Assembly: GCF_000172795.2 (NCBI RefSeq)
Contig: NZ_CP020947.1
Location: 3,289,001 to 3,353,000, forward strand
Length of the DNA stretch: 64,000 nucleotides
From: Rhizobium sp. CIAT894
GTDB lineage: Bacteria > Pseudomonadota > Alphaproteobacteria > Rhizobiales > Rhizobiaceae
Direction of reading: 5' to 3'
Shown here: positions 44,147 to 52,525 of the stretch, piece by piece
How positions within the stretch are numbered: position 1 is the first letter of the stretch
How the letters are laid out: each line of letters opens with the position of its first letter
The notes under the pieces: model-generated
Database searches by the model: none
What the model was told of the DNA's origin: nothing
The model's input: the letters and a program-made list of their open reading frames with translations, nothing else
Translations under genes and position numbers: made by a program

Positions 44147-45571
44147 TCAGCTAGTTAGCGACCGCTCATATACCCTGTCCGCTTCGCCGTTGCTGCGCCC
44201 AAGACTGATCGCGACAACAGCACTGAGGAAGGCGGCGTAAAACACGGCAAAACCCGGTATCTGCAAAGAGAAATCCACCGCCGCATGCAGGGCGACCAAA
44301 ACCGTTCCGGCCAGGCCAAGAAGGACATAGTGTCTCAGGCGTCGTCTTTGCGCGAGCCCGCGCCGGAACACGCTGGCAAGCACCGAAAAGGCAAGGGCCG
44401 CCGCGATCGGAAACAATATTCCGAGACCCAGGAATCCTTCGAGATAGAAATTATGCGCCCGGTCGAAGATCCCGAAAATTCCGCAGGCCGGATCGCGGTA
44501 GGCAGAAAACACGGTGCGGAAAGTGCCAAGGCCGGTCCCGGTCAGCCAATGATCCGAAATGGCACGCCAGATGCCCGGCAGGATGCAGAACCGATCATCA
44601 TCCTCGAGATGCCGCTCTTGCGCACGCAGGATCGCCTGGCCTGCGAACATCGCCACCAACAAGATGACGAAACCGATCGCCGAGACGAACTTCACCGTGG
44701 AATGCCATTTCGGCGCCGGCTTCGGCTTTCTGCCGGAGCCGTTCCAATTGAGAACGAGCCATGGAAAATAGATGAGAGCGGCAACGAAGGTCGAAAATAT
44801 TCCGGCGCGCGACCGGCTCAGCATCAGCGCCGTGAAGCAGGCGCATAACAGCAGAATATAGATCCACGACCTCAAGAGAAGAGCGTTGCGGCCCGGCTCG
44901 CCGGATGGATATTTTGATAAGGAACGGGCGATGTCCCTGACCAGGGTTAGCATCAGCAGCGTTCCAAGCCCGAGGAAGGTCGCGGCAGTATTGCGATTGA
45001 CGAAGACCGCAGTCAGGCTGTCGAGGTAGGCGCGTTTCTCGACGACGACCAAGATATTGGGAAACAGCGAAAATTGCAGCAGGCCGAAAACCGCGATGAT
45101 GCCCGCAGAGAGCCCGAGGCCGGCGAGCACTTTCCTCGCCCGCTGATCGGTATCGCACAGGAGAAGCCCGGTCAGGAAGGTGACGAAAGGCAGCGCGACC
45201 CAGAGGATCGACGCGAGGGTATCGGCCGGTTCGACCGAGATTGCCGCATACTGAACACCCGCCAGGTCACGCGCAGCCCCCCAGGCGGGATTTGCCAGCC
45301 AGTTGGCAGGCAGCTCGATGGTCTGGACGAACATCCAGCCCGTCACCACGATGAGCAGAAATAAAGAGAGGCTGAAAACCCACCTGCTTTGTCCAGGCTC
45401 TCCGAAGAGCAGCGCCGAAATGACGGCGAGGGCAAACATCCCGATCGCGGCGAAGGCGAAAGGAAAGGGCGTAACGCTTCCGAACGGAATGAGCGTCAGT
45501 ATAACCAGGCCAACAAACGCAAAGAGAAGAACCTCCCGCACGACTGGTCTGTTGATGAGGTTGGAGAACAT
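44147..45571 (-). CDS. pssT: Wzy-type EPS polymerase (PssT-like)
   Basis: The 474-residue protein has about eleven membrane helices and a large periplasmic loop near residue 330 (DRFCILPGIWRAISDHWLTG). LGTFRTVFSAYRDPACGIFG follows, in the O-antigen ligase/polymerase pattern (Wzy_C). It would join lipid-linked EPS repeats in the periplasm. Order T-N-O-P on the minus strand matches the R. leguminosarum pss assembly genes. The ATG at 45571 lacks a strong ribosome site. About 290 bases separate it from pssN. Confidence 0.87.
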   Translation of the reverse strand: MFSNLINRPVVREVLLFAFVGLVILTLIPFGSVTPFPFAFAAIGMFALAVISALLFGEPGQSRWVFSLSLFLLIVVTGWMFVQTIELPANWLANPAWGAARDLAGVQYAAISVEPADTLASILWVALPFVTFLTGLLLCDTDQRARKVLAGLGLSAGIIAVFGLLQFSLFPNILVVVEKRAYLDSLTAVFVNRNTAATFLGLGTLLMLTLVRDIARSLSKYPSGEPGRNALLLRSWIYILLLCACFTALMLSRSRAGIFSTFVAALIYFPWLVLNWNGSGRKPKPAPKWHSTVKFVSAIGFVILLVAMFAGQAILRAQERHLEDDDRFCILPGIWRAISDHWLTGTGLGTFRTVFSAYRDPACGIFGIFDRAHNFYLEGFLGLGILFPIAAALAFSVLASVFRRGLAQRRRLRHYVLLGLAGTVLVALHAAVDFSLQIPGFAVFYAAFLSAVVAISLGRSNGEADRVYERSLTS

Positions 45572-45879
45572 TTGAATTCGTTTACCAGAGCAGGCGGCGA
45601 CAAAGCCATTGCAACCGAAGAGATTAATTTACTCGTACTAACATAAGTTGAACATCAAGCACTTGCGTGCTAAAGTGTAACAGAATTCCACATCGTTTAA
45701 AATTGTCGCGAAAGGTTTAAGCCAATCGAGACAAGGCCCGGTTATGCTCCCTCCAAGCAGCAGAAACGGGACAGATATTCTGCGTCCAATACTTGGCAGA
45801 TCACCAGATCGCCATGCCATTGACCGAGAAAAAAGGCAAGCCTGATCTCAATCGGTTGCCCTGAAAGGGGATTAAAGAG
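45572..45879. other. divergent promoter region
   Basis: About 308 bases between pssT (minus) and the BTLCP gene (plus). It is AT-richer around 45620-45660 and has the small dyad AGCACTTGCGTGCT near 45659, a possible operator. No gene seen. Confidence 0.45.
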
Positions 45880-46479
45880 ATGAAGAAAACGTTCGTTACA
45901 CTTCTGGCGCTGGCCTTTACGGCAGGCAATGCCTGCTCGGCATTTGCCGCCGGTCCCGCAGGTTTTGCCCGCGGCCTGAACGGTAGTTCGGCGGTCAGCT
46001 ATATCTCTGAAAAAGGCAAGATCATCCCACCCTTCGCCCAGGTGTTGTTCTGCGCCCAGAACCCGGCCGAATGCCGTGACAACAATGGTCTGTCGGTCGT
46101 TGCGCTGACCGACGAGCAGATGCAGCAACTGAAGACCGTGAACAACACCGTCAATCGCACGATGATCGGCCGCAACGACTCCAGCAGCGAACTGAACGGC
46201 GATGTCTGGAAGGTGAATGTTCGCAGCGGCGACTGCGAAGATTTCGCCTTGACCAAGCGCAGCCGGCTAATCGCTATGGGCTGGTCGTCGCGCGCTTTAC
46301 GAATCGCGACGGCATATACACCTTCCGGCGAAGGACATGCGGTTCTCGTGGTCAGAACCGACAAGGGTGACCTCGTGCTCGACAACAGGAAAAGCAGCAT
46401 CAAGAACTGGCGGGACACCGATCTGCGCTGGGACAAGATTCAATCGGGGACAGACCCCTATGTCTGGTACCGGCTGTAG
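45880..46479 (+). CDS. bacterial transglutaminase-like cysteine proteinase (BTLCP)
   Basis: The 199-residue exported protein has a signal peptide (cleaved after SAFA) and the BTLCP triad: Cys in VRSGDCEDFALTKRSRL, His in GEGHAVLVVRT and Asp in DLVLDNRKSS. In other bacteria relatives (LapG-type) cut surface adhesins, and in rhizobia family members often sit by EPS genes. It is divergent from pssT and precedes rkpK. A natural target here is unknown. AAAGGGG is about nine bases before the ATG; a terminator-like hairpin follows. Confidence 0.9.
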   Translation: MKKTFVTLLALAFTAGNACSAFAAGPAGFARGLNGSSAVSYISEKGKIIPPFAQVLFCAQNPAECRDNNGLSVVALTDEQMQQLKTVNNTVNRTMIGRNDSSSELNGDVWKVNVRSGDCEDFALTKRSRLIAMGWSSRALRIATAYTPSGEGHAVLVVRTDKGDLVLDNRKSSIKNWRDTDLRWDKIQSGTDPYVWYRL

Positions 46480-46515
46480 AAGTTCGGGCTGCGGAAGAAC
46501 CGTCTGGAAATGAAA

Positions 46516-46544
46516 GTCGAGCCGCCTCTGACGAGCGGCTCGAC
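46516..46544 (+). terminator. hairpin after the BTLCP gene
   Basis: GTCGAGCCGC (46516-46525) pairs perfectly with GCGGCTCGAC (46535-46544), with TTGTCAC after it. It lies 37 bases downstream of the stop. Confidence 0.65.
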
Positions 46545-46737
46545 TTGTCACATTGCCCACACAAACCTATGTTTCTTGCTGTCGAAGGGGTGCCGGCAAT
46601 GAATTGTCGTGCCCCTCGTTCGATTTTCGATGTGGGTATCAAGCGATCTTCGATATTGTCTTTTCGCCCAGATTCAGTATGACCAACGCCATGCTGCGAC
46701 GCAGCATGACGTTCTACTCCAATGATTTGAGGGAAAT

Positions 46738-48066
46738 ATGCGCATCACGATGATTGGATCAGGCTATGTCGGCCTCGTTTCAGGCGTTTGCTTCGCGGAT
46801 TTCGGCCACGACGTCATCTGCGTCGACAAGGATCTGAGTAAGATCGAAGCCCTTCGCGAAGGCCGTATTCCGATCTACGAGCCGGGTCTGGAGCAACTGG
46901 TCGCCGAAAATACCAGCACCGGCCGGCTGTCGTTTTCGACCGATGTCGGCGAAAGCGTCCGTAGCGCAGACGTCGTGTTCATCGCGGTCGGTACGCCATC
47001 CCGGCGCGGCGATGGCCACGCAGACCTCTCCTATGTCTATGCGGCGGCGCGCGAGATTGCCACCTACGTGGAAGGCTTCACCGTGATCGTCACCAAGTCG
47101 ACGGTACCGGTCGGCACCGGTGACGAAGTCGAGCGCATCATGCGCGAAACCAATCCTGCGGCGGATGTCGCCGTCGTTTCCAATCCGGAATTCCTGCGCG
47201 AAGGTGCGGCGATCGAAGACTTCAAGCGCCCCGACCGTATCGTCGTCGGCCTGAATGACGACCGGGCGCGCGAAACCATGACCGAGGTCTACCGCCCGCT
47301 TTATCTCAACCAGGCACCGCTGGTCTTCACCACCCGCCGCACCTCGGAACTGATCAAATATGCGGCCAATGCCTTCCTCGCGATGAAGATCACCTTCATC
47401 AACGAGATCGCCGATCTCTGCGAGCGCGTCGACGCAAATGTCCAGGACGTTTCGCGCGGCATCGGTCTCGATGGCCGTATCGGCGCCAAGTTCCTGCATG
47501 CCGGTCCCGGTTACGGCGGCTCGTGCTTCCCCAAGGATACGCTTGCCCTTGCCAAGACCGCGCAGGATTACGATGCGCCGGTCCGCCTGATCGAGACGAC
47601 GATCTCGATCAACGACAACCGCAAGCGGGCGATGGGGCGCAAAGTGATCGCCGCCGTCGGCGGAGACATTCGCGGCAAGAAGGTCGCGATTCTCGGCCTG
47701 ACCTTCAAGCCGAACACCGACGACATGCGCGACAGCCCGGCGATTGCCGTTATCCAGACCCTGCAGGACGCCGGCGCTAAGGTGGTCGGTTACGATCCCG
47801 AAGGCATGGAGAACGCCCGCAAGGTGATCGAAAACATCGAATATGCGAGCGGCCCCTATGAAGCAGCCGCCGGTGCGGATGCGCTCGTCATCGTCACCGA
47901 ATGGAACCAGTTCCGCGCGCTCGATTTCAATCGCCTGAAGCAGTCGATGCACAGCCCGGTCCTGGTCGACCTGCGCAATATCTACCGCAGCGACGAGATC
48001 CGCAAACACGGCTTCACCTATACCGGCATCGGCACCAACCTCTATCAGGAATCGACGAACACCTGA
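46738..48066 (+). CDS. rkpK: UDP-glucose 6-dehydrogenase
   Basis: The 442-residue enzyme has the NAD fold MRITMIGSGYVGLVSGVCFA, TKSTVPVGTGDEV and the catalytic cysteine region PGYGGSCFPKDTLALAKTA, then GLTFKPNTDDMRDSPA. It oxidises UDP-glucose to UDP-glucuronate in the cytosol, the donor needed by PssDE and for LPS. The R. leguminosarum gene is exo5, the Sinorhizobium one rkpK; lpsL, its usual partner, is at 57135-58151. A stable terminator follows. The start lacks a strong ribosome site but the N-terminal fold fixes it. Confidence 0.96.
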   Translation: MRITMIGSGYVGLVSGVCFADFGHDVICVDKDLSKIEALREGRIPIYEPGLEQLVAENTSTGRLSFSTDVGESVRSADVVFIAVGTPSRRGDGHADLSYVYAAAREIATYVEGFTVIVTKSTVPVGTGDEVERIMRETNPAADVAVVSNPEFLREGAAIEDFKRPDRIVVGLNDDRARETMTEVYRPLYLNQAPLVFTTRRTSELIKYAANAFLAMKITFINEIADLCERVDANVQDVSRGIGLDGRIGAKFLHAGPGYGGSCFPKDTLALAKTAQDYDAPVRLIETTISINDNRKRAMGRKVIAAVGGDIRGKKVAILGLTFKPNTDDMRDSPAIAVIQTLQDAGAKVVGYDPEGMENARKVIENIEYASGPYEAAAGADALVIVTEWNQFRALDFNRLKQSMHSPVLVDLRNIYRSDEIRKHGFTYTGIGTNLYQESTNT

Positions 48067-48095
48067 CAGGTCCCGGTACACCGATCATCATCCTG

Positions 48096-48132
48096 ACGCC
48101 GCGGAGCATAAAGCCCGCGGCGTTTGATTTTG
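48096..48132. terminator. bidirectional terminator between rkpK and the phosphatase gene
   Basis: ACGCCGCGG (48096-48104) pairs perfectly with CCGCGGCGT (48115-48123), followed by TTGATTTTGG. It lies between convergent genes and can serve both. Confidence 0.75.
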
Positions 48133-48177
48133 GAGCACGGCGCAAAAGCGAAAACGGTTTCGGCGACATGCACTCAT

Positions 48178-48969
48178 TCAAAGGATCCCGACCCGCGTTC
48201 CTTTTATCGTCAACACCGTCAACCGGCCCGTCGCCGAAACCGCCGTATCGATACCGATCCGTTGCGGACCGAATGTCGGGGTTCGTGCCGGGGTATGCCC
48301 GTGGATCACCAGGACAGGAAGCTGCGGTCCTTCATCCAGGAAGGGTTGGCGGATCCACATCAGGTCGCTGTCTTTCTGCTTCTTCAGGTCGATGCCCGGT
48401 TTGATGCCGGCATGGACAAAAACCACCCTTCCCATCCGCAGCATGATCGGCAGCGATTCCAGGAACTGGATATGCCGCTCGGGGATCATGTTGCGAATGA
48501 CGCGGGCAATCATTTCGCTTCCCGCCGCCGACTGCAGCAGATGCTCGATATCGATACCGTATGAGTGCAGCGTCTCCGTCCCGGCAAAGCCGAGCCATTC
48601 AAGAATGTGCGCCGGTTTGCGATAGAGCTTCACAAGCTCCGCGTCGTGGTTGCCGCACAGAGAAAAACGCTGAAATCCCGGCGGCGGGCTCTTGCTCAGG
48701 AACTCCAGCACCGCGCTCGAGTCAGGCCCGCGATCGACATAGTCGCCGAGCATGACGATAAGTTTCGGCCCAGGAATGCGCGCGGCATCCTCCTCGATGC
48801 GGCGATGTGCTTCGATAAGCTCCTTGTAACATCCGTGGACATCGCTCATCGCGTAGACCGCAGCGAATTCGCCTTCGGCAAAGGTCAGCCGAGCGCGTCC
48901 TTTACGGCTGCCGGCCAATATCGATATCTGTTGTCGCCACGGCCCGAGATTGTTGAACATGTAACCCAT
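48178..48969 (-). CDS. PPP-family serine/threonine phosphatase-like metallophosphoesterase
   Basis: The 263-residue protein contains the phosphatase metal motifs AMSDVHGCYKELIEA, VMLGDYVDRGPDS and FSLCGNHDAELV, plus later FVHAGI and VIHGHTP. This set of conserved Asp/His/Asn ligands binds two metal ions and marks the PrpA/bacteriophage-lambda-type phosphatases. The substrate is unknown; it might be phosphoproteins such as the BY-kinase PssP, which is inference from closeness only. It is convergent with rkpK. ATG at 48969 is the first start; another is in MGYMFNN. Confidence 0.9.
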   Translation of the reverse strand: MGYMFNNLGPWRQQISILAGSRKGRARLTFAEGEFAAVYAMSDVHGCYKELIEAHRRIEEDAARIPGPKLIVMLGDYVDRGPDSSAVLEFLSKSPPPGFQRFSLCGNHDAELVKLYRKPAHILEWLGFAGTETLHSYGIDIEHLLQSAAGSEMIARVIRNMIPERHIQFLESLPIMLRMGRVVFVHAGIKPGIDLKKQKDSDLMWIRQPFLDEGPQLPVLVIHGHTPARTPTFGPQRIGIDTAVSATGRLTVLTIKGTRVGIL

Positions 48970-49558
48970 TTATGAGATCCGACAGCACGCGAGCTTGTCG
49001 GACAAACTCCATTTCCGACTCATCCCTGCACGGGCATGAGGCTTAGTGTCCAAAAGAAGTTGGCCTGATCACGGCCTCATCGAATTGCCGCGACCGCTTG
49101 CCACATTCAGAACGATATAATCCTCTTCCCGAGGCACTGCTCCCCTCGCATCGAATCACCCAATTCTCACATCGTCACCTTGGGGAAATTTGCGCATGCA
49201 GATCAGCCTTCGGAGGCCCATGGTCCAGCCGCTCACGCAACAGTGAAATCACTATTGCGAGAAACGGTAATTTGTATTCGGTCATTTTGCGCGGGCAGCA
49301 CCATCAATATTGCACTTTATTTTGGTATAGGACGGTTAATTCGGCGTTAAACCGTAATGTTCGCTCCATCAGCGGCTGTGTCCATCGCCAGTTCTCCGAA
49401 CTGGAGAATTTCCGGCCATCGGATTTCCACAGGCGAGACTTTCTGAAAAGCTGTAAAAAGCAACTATAGCGATATGCTTCGGAAAAAAATGAACGTTTAA
49501 GCTTATCATGCTTGACGCTACTGTGGCGCCGCATGATGATAGGCCATTGCGAGCGTGA
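48970..49558. other. intergenic region
   Basis: About 590 bases with no convincing gene. It contains moderately AT-rich sequence (49230-49360) and short dyads such as CCAGTTCTCCGAACTGG near 49390, possibly an operator. A 123-codon plus-strand frame at 49098-49469 has no ribosome site and an implausible composition. Confidence 0.4.
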
Positions 49559-49810
49559 ATGACATTCGTCACCAGAAATCTCAGATCCAAAACTGCGGGG
49601 TGCAAAGTGGAAACTGCGGTTGATTCGAAACTTATCGAGGCGATCACCTACGACGAAGACAGCCGGCATCTACGGGTCTACCTGACAAACGGTCAGAGGC
49701 GAGAATATGAAGGCGTTCCCAAAGGAGTGGTCGTCGGTTTGACGATGGCCGAATCCCCGGGAAATTTTTACATGAAGGCAATCAGGGGCAAATATCCTCC
49801 CCGCCCCTGA
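49559..49810 (+). CDS. KTSC-domain protein
   Basis: The protein's conserved part runs TAVDSKLIEAITYDEDSRHL, then VYLTNGQRREYEGVPKGVV and ESPGNFYMKAIRGKYPP. This is the KTSC domain, small and usually alone, named from the lysyl-tRNA synthetase C-terminus. Its function is unknown. The ATG at 49559 gives 83 residues with an unusual N-terminal piece; a GTG at 49607 would start directly at the domain (67 residues) and is equally likely. Confidence 0.8.
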   Translation: MTFVTRNLRSKTAGCKVETAVDSKLIEAITYDEDSRHLRVYLTNGQRREYEGVPKGVVVGLTMAESPGNFYMKAIRGKYPPRP

Positions 49811-49909
49811 TCTCCTGTCCACAACGACGATAGGACATCGGTTCAAAAAGCTGCGGGAGCGGCATATGCCGGTCCCGCAAATCAGTTTCCGACCGGCTGC
49901 GGCATATCC

Positions 49910-50515
49910 TCAATCGCCACCGAAGAAATCGCGGACCGCATCGACCTCGAGCGGAGCAATCTCGTGGCCACCGGGATGCCAGACCATCCTCACCTCCGCC
50001 CCGCGGCTCTTCAGATACTCCGATAGCGCCTCAGTCATCGCAACAGGAGCGATCGGATCCCGCTGGCCGGCCGTCAACAGCACCTTTCTCCCCACAAGCG
50101 TTGCCTGGGCTTCCGGCCGAAACGGAATGAGGGGGTGCATCAAAACCGCGGCATCGAATATCCCCTTCTCGATCAGCACATTGGCAAGAATGTTTGCGCC
50201 GTTCGAAAAGCCCAGGCCGAGAATCTCGGAAGCCTTGTGTTCGTCAGCCAATGCCTTGACATAGGCGGCCATCTTTTCCGTCGCCCGTGAAAGGTCGGCC
50301 ATGTCGTAGACCCCCTCTCCGGTGCGCCGGAAGAACCGCGCCGCGCCATATTCGGAAACGTCGCCGCGCGGCGAGAGAACCGTTGCTTCGGGCAGCAGCC
50401 GCCGGCCGAAATCGAAGAACTGATTCTCGTCGCCGCCGGTGCCGTGCAGCACCAGCAGGATCGGTTTGCCAGGTGCACCGGAATGCAGCCGGTGCACATA
50501 TCCAGCTTCTGTCAT
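49910..50515 (-). CDS. alpha/beta hydrolase, MhqD/carboxylesterase-like
   Basis: The 201-residue hydrolase has the oxyanion region LLVLHGTGGDENQF, nucleophile elbow GLGFSNGANILANV, Asp in AGQRDPIAP and His in HPGGHEIA, a complete catalytic triad. It resembles the phospholipase/carboxylesterase group that includes Bacillus MhqD. It lies 12 bases downstream of a glyoxalase-fold dioxygenase gene, the same pairing as MhqO-MhqD, which protects from quinones. In rhizobia the inducer is not known. It probably cleaves a product of the dioxygenase. Confidence 0.88.
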   Translation of the reverse strand: MTEAGYVHRLHSGAPGKPILLVLHGTGGDENQFFDFGRRLLPEATVLSPRGDVSEYGAARFFRRTGEGVYDMADLSRATEKMAAYVKALADEHKASEILGLGFSNGANILANVLIEKGIFDAAVLMHPLIPFRPEAQATLVGRKVLLTAGQRDPIAPVAMTEALSEYLKSRGAEVRMVWHPGGHEIAPLEVDAVRDFFGGD

Positions 50516-50526
50516 GTCGCCCCTCC

Positions 50527-51459
50527 TTACGCTTCGAGCGGCTGCAGGTGCTGTTCGAGCAGCGCGCGAAGATGGGCGTGTTGCTCCGGCAGCTTCAGGG
50601 CTTCGCCGAGATGGGCCGTGTCTTCGTCCCGGTCAAAGCCGGGCTCATTGGTCGCGACCTCGAACAACACGCCACCCGGTGTGCGGAAATAGATCGCCCA
50701 GAAATAATCGCGGTCGATCACCGGCGTGACCTGATAGCCGGTGTCCATCAGCGCCTTGCGCACTTCGAGCTGCTTTGCGCGGTTCTCGACGGCGAAGGCG
50801 ACGTGATGCACGGAGCCGGCGCCGGGAAGCGCACGGGCAATATTCGGCATGGTCTCGAGATCGATGAGATGCGCGCCGTTGCCGTCGGGCTTGATCAGCC
50901 GCTTGACGCCGTCCCTTTCCTCTGCGACCTCATAGCCCATGAACTTCAGGAGTTCGGCGGTGGCGCCCTCGTCCCGCAGCCGCATGGCGACAGAGTGGAA
51001 ACCGCGAATAGCGTGGTCCTCGCTGATACCGCCATGCGTCCAGGGCTGGCGGACATCGTCCCTGACCTCAACCAGCGCGAAGCCGTCGCCATCCGGGCCC
51101 GAGAAGTTCAGGCGCTTCTCGCCGAAGCTTTCCTCGGCCTTCAGGCCGCCGATATTGAGCGCGGCAAAGCGATCGCTCCAGAAGCCGAGCGAGCCTTGCG
51201 GAACGGAAAACACCGTCGTGCCGACCTCGCCGGTACCCGGACGGCCCTGCGCCATCTTCGGGAACGGGAAATAGGTCATTACAGTGCCGGGCGCACCGGT
51301 CTCATCACCATAATAAAGGTGATAGACGTCGGGCGCGTCGAAATTCACCGTCTTCTTGACGCGGCGCAGGCCGAGCGCATGGGTGAAGAACTGGTTGTTG
51401 GTGCGGGCGTCCTCCGCCATCGACGTGACGTGGTGCAAACCCTTGATCTGATCGAGCAT
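50527..51459 (-). CDS. glyoxalase-fold ring-cleaving dioxygenase, MhqO-like
   Basis: The 310-residue protein begins LDQIKGLHHVTSMAEDARTN and has two VOC modules; HHVT, GFHSVAMRLR and VHHVAFAVENRAKQ hold the metal histidines, with GVLFEVATNEPGF supplying the final Glu. This is the DoxX-associated MhqO/MhqA group, linked to breakdown of hydroquinones or related electrophiles. ATG at 51459 has AAAGGGG upstream; an in-frame ATG at 51555 also has GGAG close by, giving a 342-residue form. A strong inverted repeat directly upstream is the likely operator. Confidence 0.88.
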   Translation of the reverse strand: MLDQIKGLHHVTSMAEDARTNNQFFTHALGLRRVKKTVNFDAPDVYHLYYGDETGAPGTVMTYFPFPKMAQGRPGTGEVGTTVFSVPQGSLGFWSDRFAALNIGGLKAEESFGEKRLNFSGPDGDGFALVEVRDDVRQPWTHGGISEDHAIRGFHSVAMRLRDEGATAELLKFMGYEVAEERDGVKRLIKPDGNGAHLIDLETMPNIARALPGAGSVHHVAFAVENRAKQLEVRKALMDTGYQVTPVIDRDYFWAIYFRTPGGVLFEVATNEPGFDRDEDTAHLGEALKLPEQHAHLRALLEQHLQPLEA

Positions 51460-51564
51460 GTGAGACCCCTTTCTTGCCCGCCGCTTGCAGGCTTTCGATG
51501 GATCATAAATGCGCGCTCGCAGCCCCTGCGGATAGACCCGCCGACCAAAACGCATTGTCTCCTT

Positions 51565-51596
51565 TTAGTGAACGAAGGTCGATATGCGTTCACTAA
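51565..51596 (-). promoter_or_regulatory. 10-bp inverted repeat, likely operator of the MhqO-like operon
   Basis: TTAGTGAACG (51565-51574) and CGTTCACTAA (51587-51596) are perfect inverted copies with a 12-base spacer (22 bp centre to centre, two helical turns). It lies upstream of the dioxygenase on the minus strand, next to the GGAG before the ATG at 51555, and overlaps the end of ung. A MarR-type repressor such as MhqR is a reasonable candidate to bind it, but its gene is not in the window. Confidence 0.7.
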
Positions 51597-52294
51597 GAAG
51601 CATTGGGATCGACCGGCAATTGCCAGTCGACCGGCGTGCGCCCGCGTGACTGCAGGAAGGCATTCGCCTTCGAAAAATGCGCGCAGCCGAAGAAGCCGTT
51701 ATGGGCCGAAAGCGGCGAGGGATGCGGCGCCTTCAACACCAGATGGCGCGTCGTATCGACGAAGGCAGCCTTGCGCTGGGCATAGGAGCCCCAAAGCATG
51801 AAGACGACGGATTCGCATTCGTCGTTGACCTTGCGGATGACGGCGTCGGTGAATTTTTCCCATCCCTTGCCCTGATGGGTCGCCGCCTGCCCTTCCTCGA
51901 CGGTCAGCACGCTGTTCAGCAGCAGCACGCCTTGCTTTGCCCAATGTTCGAGAAAGCCGTGACGCGCCGGCGTGATGCCGAGATCCGTCTCCATCTCCTT
52001 ATAGATATTGACCAGCGAAGGCGGTATGCGCACGCCCGGCCGCACGCTGAAGCAAAGCCCGTGGGCTTGCCCCAGCCCGTGATAGGGGTCCTGGCCGAGA
52101 ATGACGACCTTGACGTTGGAGATCGGGGTCAGATCGAGCGCGCGGAAATATTCGCTGCCCCGCGGGAAAATCCGCTTACCGACCTGCTTCTGCGCGACAA
52201 GAAAGGCTTTAAGTTGCTGCATATAGGGACTGGAGAATTCCCCCGCCAAGGCGGCCTTCCAGCTCTCTTCGAGACTGACTGATGTATCGCTCAT
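51593..52294 (-). CDS. ung: uracil-DNA glycosylase (family 1)
   Basis: The 233-residue product has the UNG active-site motifs: [20 protein letters not shown] with the catalytic Asp, [16 protein letters not shown] and the DNA-binding [13 protein letters not shown] with the catalytic His. It removes uracil from DNA as the first step of base excision repair. ATG at 52294 follows AAGGG by eight bases; the frame is open to 52333. It is a solitary housekeeping gene upstream of the MhqO-like operon in the same direction; the operator for that operon overlaps its stop codon. Confidence 0.96.
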   Translation of the reverse strand: MSDTSVSLEESWKAALAGEFSSPYMQQLKAFLVAQKQVGKRIFPRGSEYFRALDLTPISNVKVVILGQDPYHGLGQAHGLCFSVRPGVRIPPSLVNIYKEMETDLGITPARHGFLEHWAKQGVLLLNSVLTVEEGQAATHQGKGWEKFTDAVIRKVNDECESVVFMLWGSYAQRKAAFVDTTRHLVLKAPHPSPLSAHNGFFGCAHFSKANAFLQSRGRTPVDWQLPVDPNAS

Positions 52295-52525
52295 CCAGCA
52301 AACCCTTCGCATATGACGAAACAACGGACACACGGTTCTAACAAAATCGATCTAGGCTGCAATGCCTGTCGGCAATGGGTCTACGCCTTTGGAATCGGCG
52401 GCAGAAGACTGCGAGAGGCTGTCCGAGGCATCGTTGTTCGTGTTTAACTATATGACGGCTTCGGTATTTACGCCGGCAGGCGGCCTGAGTAGAACCTTGA
52501 TCGTAAACCGGAGACATCTCTTCAA

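Noticed and set aside
46780..48081. 433-codon minus-strand frame
   Set aside because: Antisense shadow of the UDP-glucose dehydrogenase gene, as is usual in GC-rich DNA.
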